NCBI GenBank assembly: GCA_937919305.1
Contig: CALFQW010000026.1
Span: 1-9,646 of the forward strand
DNA: 9,646 nt
From: an uncultured Candidatus Saccharibacteria bacterium
GTDB lineage: Bacteria > Patescibacteriota > Saccharimonadia > Saccharimonadales > Saccharimonadaceae
Direction of reading: 5' to 3'
In this document: one piece after another, positions 1-5,895 of the stretch
How positions within the stretch are numbered: the first letter of the stretch is position 1
How the letters are laid out: the number at the start of each line of letters is the position of its first letter
Made by a program: the position numbers and the translations under genes
Notes under the pieces: model-generated
Told to the model about the DNA's origin: nothing
The model's input: only the letters and a program-made list of their open reading frames with translations
The model's database searches: none

Positions 1-2
1 AA

Positions 3-170
3 ACCAATTCCCAACAAGACGAAGATTTGTTTTCCGAAATCATTCTTCAAGGAAATGAAATCTCTGTTTCCAGAAATTCAAATTGTGGACTTGATTCTGA
101 ATTTGTGAATATTGGCGCTTTATCATCAACATCCGACATGACTTTGGATGTTTCTTCTTCTTCAGCGTGA
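3..170 (+). CDS. C-terminal fragment of an unknown protein, cut by the window start
   Basis: Frame 3 is open from the first base to a TGA at 168-170, giving 55 residues without an upstream start. The peptide is rich in Ser, Asp, Glu and Asn and ends in a run of serines, so it looks like a disordered C-terminal tail. Its codons strongly prefer A or T at the third position, unlike both the GC-rich DNA that follows and the chromosome-like genes further right. No domain is recognisable. It may belong to a third DNA source in a chimeric contig end, or be a chance open frame. The other strand is also open here, but its peptide is less protein-like. Confidence 0.3.
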   Translation, partial: TNSQQDEDLFSEIILQGNEISVSRNSNCGLDSEFVNIGALSSTSDMTLDVSSSSA

Positions 171-199
171 CACGAATGAATCTGGCGAGGTAATATCGA

Positions 200-517
200 A
201 TGCCATGGGCGCAAATGAGCCACATCGGCGCGGCCAATATACCGCTCGAGTTCTGGCGGGGAATGGAGCCGGCGCCGAGGATCCGCGTCGAGATGCCGCT
301 GGACTGGCGCCTCAACCAGATCCACAAGCTTCGCGGTGCCAACAGCTCGCCCAAGCTCGACCGACTGGGCGGACAGAGCTTCGCCCACACCAAGAGTCGC
401 ACCCGCAAGAAGGTGCGCCGCATCGCCGACGAGTACTTCCTGCGCGCCTACGCCGGCCACGTCGCCGACCGGACCGTCCCGGACCTCTCCCCGGTGTTCG
501 CCGACCTCACCGGCCTG
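200..517 (+). pseudogene. Truncated GC-rich gene fragment, probably phage; 3' end lost at a chimeric join
   Basis: The frame is open from an in-frame stop at 191-193. ATGs lie at 200 and 215, neither with a clear ribosome binding site. Almost every codon ends in G or C up to about 517 and the peptide has normal composition: an early segment with FWRGMEP, then a basic stretch (SRTRKKVRR) and a helical stretch (DEYFLRAYAGH). After about 517 the same frame stays open but the peptide turns into Val/Leu/Asp-rich mirror sequence, because the opposite strand now carries the real codons. So the gene is interrupted and has no stop of its own. The family is not recognised. High GC and the facing partner suggest actinobacteriophage or another high-GC source; that is inference. 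Confidence 0.45.
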
Positions 518-898
518 CCACTTCGCGAGCCAGTCGCCGTGCGAGATGGTGTTCTCGGTCTCGACGGTGCCGTCCGCGAGGACGGTCTGGACGCGGGCGG
601 TCGGGCCTCGGTACTGGTACGCGCTGATGGGCGTGTCTTTGAAGTACCCGTTCTCGACCTCGTCGGTCTTGCCGTGGCTGTCGTCGAACTCCTTCTTCGC
701 GGAGCCGTAGACGATCGCACCGTCGACGTAGATGCCGTACCAGGCGCCGACGAACTTCTGCTCCTCGCCCCACTCCGCGTTGATAACCGTCTCGATGCCG
801 TCTGGGACGGGAACGAGAACGGCCTGCTTCACGACGTAGAGCGCGTTGTAGGTCTGGGCCTGGCTCTGGTCGAACTCGACCAGGGTCTGTGCGTTCAT
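509..898 (-). pseudogene. Truncated phage-like small protein with intact start; 3' end lost at a chimeric join
   Basis: The start is ATG at 898 and not the upstream ATG at 946, because a good ribosome binding site (GAGGAG) lies 5-10 nt before 898. About 130 codons follow, nearly all ending in G or C, and they encode a soluble, acidic, aromatic-rich protein (AWYGIYVDG, YFKDTPISAYQYRG). Near the break it reads ISHGDWLAKWQAGE, which resembles the G-D-[YW] signature near the C-terminus of small phage proteins of the PGDYG type; this match is weak. Beyond about 509 the frame continues to 47 but only as the antisense of the facing gene. The true C-terminus is therefore missing. Source and function are inferred from composition only. 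Confidence 0.45.
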
Positions 899-949
899 GT
901 TAACTCCTCGTCTCCTCTTGTCGAGTGGAGAAATCTCGGATTCCAAATT

Positions 950-1236
950 CAGGATATCAATACTATATTAGCATAAGTTGTATATATTGTCAATATTATG
1001 TCAAATACCTCAAGCGATATAATAGCTGCACGTCTTTATATCTCAATGTGAGTATTCTAGCAACAAGTCGATAGGTCGTAAATGTAATCGAATCGTTGGT
1101 ATGGAGATGGATATTGCTTCGCACCTCCGCTTACTTGAAAAATGAGCAAGCTAATTTTTCTCCACTTCGCTTCACCGAACCCCGCTATTTTTTTGCTTAG
1201 CAAAACCGGGGATTCAAATCCCAACTACAAACATAG
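950..1236. other. AT-rich stretch without a recognisable gene; two inverted repeats
   Basis: No frame here gives a convincing protein. The DNA is much poorer in GC than the block to its left. Two inverted repeats are visible: GAAAAAT (1137-1143) with ATTTTTC (1154-1160), and a composite stem at 1177-1215. A TATAAT occurs at 1018-1023, but the best -35-like hexamer (TTGTCA, 987-992) is 25 bp away, which is too far, so no promoter is called. The sequence probably marks the return to the host chromosome after the foreign segment. Confidence 0.5.
1177..1215. repeat. Composite stem-loop
   Basis: The inner stem is TTTTGC (1191-1196) with GCAAAA (1200-1205) and loop TTA. The outer stem is CCCCG (1180-1184) with CGGGG (1207-1211), extended by GAA/TTC across one bulged A (1212). 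An asymmetric internal loop (1185-1190) separates them. No T-run follows on either strand, so it is not a standard intrinsic terminator. It lies just beyond the tRNA-Gln terminator and its role is unknown. Confidence 0.4.
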
Positions 1237-1272
1237 AAAAAAGCCCCGAGTCAAAAGATCCAAGGCTTTTTT
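1237..1272 (-). terminator. Intrinsic terminator after tRNA-Gln
   Basis: On the minus strand, immediately after the CCA end of tRNA-Gln, a hairpin forms between AGCCTTG and CGGGGCT (two G-U pairs), flanked by A-run and T-run so that a run of six T follows the stem. The stem is nearly symmetric with A and T tracts on both sides and could also work for transcription from the left. Confidence 0.7.
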
Positions 1273-1274
1273 CA

Positions 1275-1348
1275 TGGCTGGGGAGAAGGGAATCGAACCC
1301 CTATTGACGGGACCAAAACCCGTTGTCCTACCATTAGACGACTCCCCA
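1275..1348 (-). tRNA. tRNA-Gln (anticodon UUG), CCA encoded
   Basis: The full cloverleaf can be drawn: acceptor TGGGGAG/CTCCCCA, D stem GTCT/GGAC with GG in the loop, anticodon stem ACGGG/CCCGT around loop TTTTGGT, variable loop CAAT, T stem AGGGG/CCCTT with loop TTCGATT, discriminator G. The weak U1-A72 pair is typical of bacterial tRNA-Gln. The anticodon UUG reads CAA and, by wobble, CAG. The CCA tail is in the DNA (1277-1275), unlike the two tRNA-type elements at the right end of the window. It lies 27 nt after msrA with its own promoter and terminator. Confidence 0.96.
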
Positions 1349-1369
1349 TCGGTCTAAAGAACAGTAGTG

Positions 1370-1398
1370 ATTATATCATAGGGGATCAGAGCGTAACA
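1370..1398 (-). promoter_or_regulatory. Extended -10 promoter for tRNA-Gln
   Basis: On the minus strand a perfect TATAAT (1375-1370) is preceded by TGA (1378-1376), giving an extended -10. A poor -35 candidate, TGTTAC (1398-1393), lies 17 bp further up. Predicted transcription starts about 14 nt before the tRNA 5' end. The TGA of the extended element is also the stop codon of msrA. Confidence 0.6.
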
Positions 1399-1912
1399 GA
1401 TCACCAAAATGCTCACGCAACTCCGCCAGCTTTGGATCGATCACTGCCAAGCAATACCCGCTATTTGGATTGTTCTGATAGAAATTATGATGCTCATCTT
1501 CAGCCTCATAAAATGTGTCGAGTATCCTGAGCTGAGTGACGACCGGCTTATCGAGCTGAGCCTGTACTTCGTCCCGAGAAGCGGTTACTTTCTCCAGCTG
1601 TCTAGTATCGCTCGCAAATATTGCGGAGGCGTATTCTGTGCCAGCATCTGCACCTTGTCTATTCAGCGAAGTGGGGTCGTGGATGGTCCAAAATATTGCC
1701 AAGATCTTCTCAAGAGAGATGACTTTGGGATCAAAAGTCACTTGTACTACTTCGATATGCCCCGTTTTACCGCCAGCAACGCTGTAGTACGATGCGTCAT
1801 CGGCACTGCCGCCGCTATAGCCTGGGCGAACTGATTCAACACCTTTTACGAGCGAGTATGCAGCCTCAAGGCACCAAAAACAGCCGCCGCCGAGGACGAT
1901 GGACTCACTCAT
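1376..1912 (-). CDS. msrA: Peptide-methionine (S)-S-oxide reductase MsrA
   Basis: MsrA reduces the S-stereoisomer of methionine sulfoxide in proteins and free methionine, with electrons normally from thioredoxin. The protein has 178 residues, a normal length. The signature GGGCFWC lies at residues 8-14 with the catalytic Cys11. YSGG (32-35), GHIEVVQV (51-58), HDPTSLNRQGADAGTEYAS (79-96) and AEDEHHNFY (137-145) are the usual conserved blocks. Cys154 in SGYC is a likely resolving cysteine. There is no signal peptide, so it should act in the cytoplasm. I start at ATG 1912, where the reading overlaps the msrB stop by 8 nt and an AGGA lies 10 nt upstream. The longer TTG start at 1921 would sit only 2 nt after that AGGA. 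The overlap implies translational coupling with msrB. Confidence 0.96.
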   Translation of the reverse strand: MSESIVLGGGCFWCLEAAYSLVKGVESVRPGYSGGSADDASYYSVAGGKTGHIEVVQVTFDPKVISLEKILAIFWTIHDPTSLNRQGADAGTEYASAIFASDTRQLEKVTASRDEVQAQLDKPVVTQLRILDTFYEAEDEHHNFYQNNPNSGYCLAVIDPKLAELREHFGDLLRSDPL

Positions 1913-2270
1913 CAGGCTCAAATCCTAAGCTCAATGAGTTTATGCAGTAACGTTGACCACCTTTATCAACAGGTCCATCATCAAAGACGTGACCGAGGTG
2001 ACCGCCACATGATCTGCACGTTACTTCAGTGCGAATCATCCCATGAGATGTGTCCGTATGTAGTTCGATATTTTCTATGTTCGCTGGCTCAGTGAAACTC
2101 GGCCATCCTGAGCCACTGTCGAATTTCGCATTGCTACGAAAGAGCAAGTATCCGCACTGTGCGCACAAGAAATCACCGGTCCTATCTTCATGCAAGAGCT
2201 CGCCGCTGAACGCAGGCTCGGTGCCTTTGCCGTTTATTACGCGATCCTGCTCGGGTGAGAGTTTATTCAT
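1905..2270 (-). CDS. msrB: Peptide-methionine (R)-S-oxide reductase MsrB
   Basis: MsrB reduces the R-stereoisomer of methionine sulfoxide in proteins and so complements MsrA. The 121-residue protein is a single SelR domain without export signal. It carries the zinc-binding pairs CAQC (36-39) and CRSC (85-88), the GWPSF block (55-59), GGHLGHVFDDGP (89-100) with the active-site histidines, and the catalytic Cys109 in RYCINS. It is the cysteine form and not the selenocysteine form. The gene starts 28 nt after the signal peptidase stop and overlaps msrA, so msrB-msrA is an operon. A -10 box exactly 7 nt before the ATG and the lack of a good Shine-Dalgarno site suggest that a leaderless mRNA can start here. 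Confidence 0.97.
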   Translation of the reverse strand: MNKLSPEQDRVINGKGTEPAFSGELLHEDRTGDFLCAQCGYLLFRSNAKFDSGSGWPSFTEPANIENIELHTDTSHGMIRTEVTCRSCGGHLGHVFDDGPVDKGGQRYCINSLSLGFEPDE

Positions 2271-2277
2271 ATGGTCC

Positions 2278-2302
2278 AGTATATGACAGTTAGCTTTGTC
2301 AA
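2278..2302 (-). promoter_or_regulatory. Candidate msrB promoter with inverted repeat
   Basis: On the minus strand TATACT (2283-2278) ends 7 nt before the msrB ATG, the spacing expected for a leaderless transcript. A perfect TTGACA (2302-2297), overlapping the stop codon of the upstream gene, is only 13 bp away, shorter than the usual 16-18 bp. The same bases form an inverted repeat, TGACA-N8-TGTCA (2284-2301), that could be an operator. The -10 is more convincing than the -35. Confidence 0.4.
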
Positions 2303-3864
2303 AAAACAGTTAGTACAGGACCGACGATCTGACGAGTATCGATGGGTCCGTTATACCTAGAGTCAACCGATCCAGGCCTATTGTCCCCCGTGAGGAAGAC
2401 TTCGGATTCGCTGAGAGTTATGTCGATCAAGCCTTTTGTCGTATCTTTGATCATTGTTCCGCTCCATGATGTACCTTCGTCAGGATTAAATCCATCAGGA
2501 TTTTGACTATTGTATACAGTTATTTCACCGTCACGTATCACGATACGCTCACCAGGCAAGGCGATTACTCGCTTGATCACGGTATTGCCCTCAGGTAGAT
2601 CGACAGATGCATCGAGGATGCCGTATTGGGGTTCAGCTACAACGACATCGCCACGGTTGGGCTGATATGAGTTGTTGTTTAGATTAGCTAGGGTAACAGG
2701 AAGCTTGTTAGCTAGGGTAGTTTTGCCTGATGAGTATGTGTTATTCATGCTGTCTCCCTCTATGGTGTACGTCGCGAGTCCATAGCGAGTGATGCCTGCC
2801 CCTACGAGTACGGAGCCGAGTATGGCCACACCAATAATGAAGCTGATCTGCAGGATCTTTTCGACCCTCTGCAGTGTGTAGCGCTGCTCAGTTTGCGAGG
2901 CGGACAGCTGTTCATTTTGGTGCGTAAAGCCATGCGACTCGCGCCATATCATACGTTTCTGGATAGCACCAACGAGCATCTTCGTTGCGAGCACAGCGAG
3001 CAGAACGCCGGCGCTTATCAGTGTCCATATGATCGTATTTTTATTTGCGCTCCATAGTTGGAACGCATAATTCTCAAAACTACCAACGAAACTCTCAGAC
3101 GTACTCCCTTCGAAAACTATGCGTTGCCCAGAGGCGTATTCGGCCACACGAGTTAGTTTTTGATTTGCTCGTGAAGCGAACCGTTTGTTGAATTGCTCTA
3201 AATCGGTCGTCTCATACACGAAGTCACCATCAACGTAGTACCGCACAGCAACGAGAACGTCTTCGCTCGGATCAACGATACGTACGATACGCACCGAATC
3301 TTGAGATGGCGATGATCCAGGTGGTCTAATGAACCCAACTTGACCGTCTACAGTTACTTCGCATTCACCTTTCAGATCGCATATATTACTCTCTGCAGGC
3401 AAGAGGAGGTAAGAAGGGCGATTAGCGGTCGGCACATCACCGAGCGACTCAGACTGCAGCTGCAAGCGAGTTTCGAATTCATCCCCGACGCTGTACACCG
3501 AACCGACTTGTGTCCACGTATCTCCACTGGCCTCGACTGATCCAAGCGACTGACAGCTACTAAAGCTATCGTTATATCTCGCATCGGTAAATACTGTCGC
3601 TCTCTGGCCTCGTATACCGAGCCGCACATATACTTTGTACTCACCTTCGGGCACGCGAAGAGTACCGGTGAGTGATCTTAGCCCCGGCTGGCCACATTCT
3701 GTCGATCCTAACGAATCGTATGCGTCTTCGAAAATCTCAGAACTACTGCTGTCAAATGTATCGGGGTCAAACTCCTCAACAGCATTAACACTGCTAGTGC
3801 CAAAGACTGCGAACCCTGTTGCTATGATTGATGCGAGCAGTAGTTGCTTTATATGAACTTTCAT
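2299..3864 (-). CDS. Type I signal peptidase with a large extra N-terminal extracellular region
   Basis: The C-terminal ~150 residues are a type I signal peptidase, the membrane serine protease that cuts signal peptides from exported proteins. Seen motifs: GDSM with catalytic Ser372, VIKRVIALPGE with general-base Lys431, and TGDNRPGSVDSR (from about 492). The protein is 521 residues from ATG 3864, against about 180-320 for most bacterial homologues. In order: signal peptide (1-28, ending VNA), about 250 exposed residues with four cysteines, TM1 (about 277-299), a basic cytoplasmic loop, TM2 (about 339-359) and the catalytic domain outside. TM1-loop-TM2-catalytic matches the classical topology, so the addition is N-terminal. 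The part with VRYYVDGDFVYET and LTRVAEYASGQ resembles a bacterial Ig-like fold. I chose 3864 because the signal peptide begins there; ATG 3927 would add 21 unlikely residues. No strong ribosome binding site is seen. Confidence 0.9.
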   Translation of the reverse strand: MKVHIKQLLLASIIATGFAVFGTSSVNAVEEFDPDTFDSSSSEIFEDAYDSLGSTECGQPGLRSLTGTLRVPEGEYKVYVRLGIRGQRATVFTDARYNDSFSSCQSLGSVEASGDTWTQVGSVYSVGDEFETRLQLQSESLGDVPTANRPSYLLLPAESNICDLKGECEVTVDGQVGFIRPPGSSPSQDSVRIVRIVDPSEDVLVAVRYYVDGDFVYETTDLEQFNKRFASRANQKLTRVAEYASGQRIVFEGSTSESFVGSFENYAFQLWSANKNTIIWTLISAGVLLAVLATKMLVGAIQKRMIWRESHGFTHQNEQLSASQTEQRYTLQRVEKILQISFIIGVAILGSVLVGAGITRYGLATYTIEGDSMNNTYSSGKTTLANKLPVTLANLNNNSYQPNRGDVVVAEPQYGILDASVDLPEGNTVIKRVIALPGERIVIRDGEITVYNSQNPDGFNPDEGTSWSGTMIKDTTKGLIDITLSESEVFLTGDNRPGSVDSRYNGPIDTRQIVGPVLTVF

Positions 3865-3931
3865 AACTCTTGTGCTTAAGGATACACCAATCAATTCAAC
3901 TGTTACAAATATACCCATCCATGACATGCAT

Positions 3932-3959
3932 TTGAGGAGACCGTGTAGTGCGCTATAGT
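3932..3959 (+). promoter_or_regulatory. Promoter for the uracil-5-methyltransferase gene
   Basis: TTGAGG (3932-3937), 16 bp, then TATAGT (3954-3959). Transcription would start near 3966, leaving a leader of only about 5 nt before ATG 3971. There is no Shine-Dalgarno site, so translation is probably close to leaderless. The element lies in the 106-bp divergent gap to the signal peptidase gene. Confidence 0.55.
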
Positions 3960-3970
3960 TTTGTCTAGTT

Positions 3971-5275
3971 ATGCAAAAACAATACGATGTACTGATCGAT
4001 AAAATTGTTCCTGGTGGTCAAGGGTTAGGCACGCTCGACGACGGGCGAAAAGCATTCGTCTGGAACGCACTGCCCGGTGAACGAGTCTTGTTCGATATGA
4101 CGAAAAAGAAATCAAAATATGTCGAGGGTGTAGCGGTGATGATAAACGATCCATCGCCCGAAAGAGTCGAGCCCATCGATGTTGATACATATCTGAGCAC
4201 CAGCCCTTGGCAGATGATGAGCTTTCAAGCTGAACAGAAGCATAAAGCTGACATCATCATTGAGGGATTCGCACAACAAGGCGTCAAGCTACCAGCTGGA
4301 CTGAATGTATACAATGACGGTAACCAATGGCAGTACCGCAACAAAGTTGAATTTAGCTGGTATGGATCCGAAGATACTGAGAAGGGGATAGAGAAACTCG
4401 ATCTAGCGTTCTTTCGACGTGGAACGAAAGGCAAGATGCCACTAGAGGCCTGCGCTCTGCTACCTGAAGCCATGCTAATTCTCGCAAAATCTATTCGTGA
4501 CGCCCTTCAGCAGCAAAGCATAACCGCTCGAGAGCTCAAAAGTCTGATCATACGATGTGACCAGCAGCAGAACTGTGTCTGGCAGCTCTACATGAAGGAT
4601 CGTGATACTGGATCCGTAGCATCACGCACTCTATCAGATGTAACTGCACAAGGTGGCGAAGTCATATATAGTGACCCAAAAAGCCCTGCCAGCATCATAT
4701 CTGAGCGACTACACCGAGTGGGTAAAACAACGCTGACTGACGAAATACTTAACACACCCTTTCGATACAATGCGGAGAGTTTTTTCCAGGTAAACATACC
4801 CGTATACAGCCGAGCACTGGATGATATGAGAAAGTGGATTGACCAAGACACACCAACAGTAGACCTGTATAGCGGCGTGGGCAGTATAGGCTTAACGATC
4901 GGTAGTGCTGACACGACCCTCATAGAGCTGAACCCTGATGCAGTACGCGAGATGCGCCGCAACATCTCCACCCTGAGCTCAGACGCTCGAGCAATCCTAG
5001 CTGCATCAGAAAACGCCCTCGAGTACATTACGAGCGAAGCGACTATCATCCTAGACCCTCCTCGTGCAGGCTTACATAAAGACGTGGTGCATCGTCTGCT
5101 CGAGACGAACCCTCATCGCATCATATATCTGAGTTGCAACCCTATCACGCAAGCTCGAGATGTTTCGTTATTACTCGATAAATACACTATCAAACATGTC
5201 CAAGGATACAACTTTTTCCCAAGAACACCACATATCGAAAATCTCGTAGTACTTGACACGATCAATGCTGCTTAA
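3971..5275 (+). CDS. RNA uracil-5-methyltransferase (RumA/RlmD-TrmA family), without the iron-sulfur cysteines
   Basis: The enzyme transfers a methyl group from S-adenosylmethionine to C5 of a uridine in 23S rRNA or tRNA. The 434-residue protein has an N-terminal TRAM RNA-binding domain (about 1-60, with GGQGLGTLDDGR and LPGERV) and a C-terminal Rossmann-type methyltransferase domain. Motifs: FFQVN (271-275), DLYSGVGSIGL (298-308, SAM binding), LDPPRAGL (361-368), YLSCNP with nucleophile Cys389, and FPRTPHIENLVVL with general-base Glu423. In E. coli RlmD a 4Fe-4S cluster is held by a Cys-rich segment after the TRAM domain. Here the matching segment reads TYLSTSPWQMMSF (73-85) with no cysteine, so a cluster is not expected. 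The exact target uridine cannot be read from the sequence. The gene is divergent from the signal peptidase and convergent with the next gene. Confidence 0.93.
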   Translation: MQKQYDVLIDKIVPGGQGLGTLDDGRKAFVWNALPGERVLFDMTKKKSKYVEGVAVMINDPSPERVEPIDVDTYLSTSPWQMMSFQAEQKHKADIIIEGFAQQGVKLPAGLNVYNDGNQWQYRNKVEFSWYGSEDTEKGIEKLDLAFFRRGTKGKMPLEACALLPEAMLILAKSIRDALQQQSITARELKSLIIRCDQQQNCVWQLYMKDRDTGSVASRTLSDVTAQGGEVIYSDPKSPASIISERLHRVGKTTLTDEILNTPFRYNAESFFQVNIPVYSRALDDMRKWIDQDTPTVDLYSGVGSIGLTIGSADTTLIELNPDAVREMRRNISTLSSDARAILAASENALEYITSEATIILDPPRAGLHKDVVHRLLETNPHRIIYLSCNPITQARDVSLLLDKYTIKHVQGYNFFPRTPHIENLVVLDTINAA

Positions 5276-5344
5276 CTTTGGCGCACCGTAAACCAAACTT
5301 TGATTGAGTATTTGAAACCCCAAGAATGTAGCTAGACAGTACTT

Positions 5345-5833
5345 CTAGATCGTTTTGATCCGACGATATGGATACTTTTTTGCTATACGCCAATTGCTAC
5401 TGTCGTTAGGGTCGAATTGTTTGATGATGCCGTCAGTAACTGCATCGATGAGCACCAGTGCTGGGTTATACGGAGCACCGAGGCGATAAAAACGAAGATC
5501 TGCGTCCGATATATCACGACGGCCAGGGTACACGGCCTTGAATTTGTCCATTGCGATGTTATCAAAATATTTTGGCTGACCACTAGGAGGTATGTATGCA
5601 TCAGCAACCAATCCCATGCGTTTTACTATCTTGCGTACATCCCCGAGTGTTAGGGGAGCGCGCCCGTGTATCAAAGCATAGAGCTGGTTCTTACTTGTCA
5701 TAAATACACTTGCTTTTGTCGTGTGTGTCGTCGGCACATCACGCACGACTACTTCTCGAATATCGAAAGTTTTGCCAAACAGGTCATTTGCAATCGCCTC
5801 GAGTGCAATGTCATCGTAGATATCCGGTATCAT
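5345..5833 (-). CDS. Conserved-looking hypothetical protein, 162 residues
   Basis: I do not recognise the family. It is soluble in appearance, without signal peptide or membrane segment. It begins acidic and ends basic (RIAKKYPYRRIKTI). Notable segments are a hydrophobic strand-like run (IREVVVRDVPTTHT), a helical SKNQLYALIHGRAPLTLGD stretch, and an aromatic C-terminal half with KYFDNIAMDKFKAVYPGRRD and FYRLGAPYNPALVLI. There are no cysteines, so no zinc site. Codon use matches its neighbours. It converges on the methyltransferase (69-bp gap) and diverges from the helicase gene (62-bp gap). A perfect extended -10 stands exactly 7 nt before the ATG, which supports both the start and real expression. 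A DNA- or RNA-binding role is possible from the basic end, but that is a guess. Confidence 0.8.
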   Translation of the reverse strand: MIPDIYDDIALEAIANDLFGKTFDIREVVVRDVPTTHTTKASVFMTSKNQLYALIHGRAPLTLGDVRKIVKRMGLVADAYIPPSGQPKYFDNIAMDKFKAVYPGRRDISDADLRFYRLGAPYNPALVLIDAVTDGIIKQFDPNDSSNWRIAKKYPYRRIKTI

Positions 5834-5840
5834 ATTTGCT

Positions 5841-5849
5841 ATTATAGCA
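5841..5849 (-). promoter_or_regulatory. Extended -10 for a leaderless transcript (162-residue protein)
   Basis: On the minus strand TGC-TATAAT (5849-5841) is followed by seven bases, AGCAAAT, and then the ATG at 5833. Transcription should begin at or within a base of the start codon. No -35 match is seen, as is common with extended -10 promoters. Confidence 0.6.
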
Positions 5850-5882
5850 TAATTCTTTGCTAATATACTGATCCTACGCTGT

Positions 5883-5888
5883 TACAAT
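5883..5888 (+). promoter_or_regulatory. -10 box for a leaderless helicase-nuclease transcript
   Basis: TACAAT is followed by seven bases (AGACGCA) and the ATG at 5896. This is the same geometry as the divergent gene. No convincing -35 and no Shine-Dalgarno site are visible. The two -10 boxes lie 36 bp apart, back to back, in a 62-bp gap. Confidence 0.5.
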
Positions 5889-5895
5889 AGACGCA

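Noticed and set aside
47..946. A 299-residue minus-strand open frame across the GC-rich block
   Set aside because: Only 509-898 has codon bias on this strand. The rest is antisense of the plus-strand gene fragment or lies in the AT-rich left edge, and the real start is ATG 898 with a ribosome binding site.
518..976. Continuation of the plus-strand frame to 976
   Set aside because: The peptide becomes Val/Leu/Asp-rich mirror sequence because the minus strand carries the coding bias from about 517 on.
1..1236. An integrated prophage with attachment sites
   Set aside because: No integrase, no flanking direct repeat and only broken gene pieces are present; a chimeric join explains the data better.
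1142..1357. 71-residue plus-strand open frame
   Set aside because: It runs antisense through tRNA-Gln and its terminator and has no protein-like features.
3865..3927. N-terminal extension of the signal peptidase to ATG 3927
   Set aside because: The signal peptide starts at ATG 3864; the 21 extra residues have no ribosome binding site or promoter in front and would bury the signal.
5276..5344. Shared terminator between the methyltransferase and the convergent hypothetical gene
   Set aside because: Only a 5-bp TTTGG/CCAAA repeat with an 11-nt loop and no T-run is seen, too weak to call.
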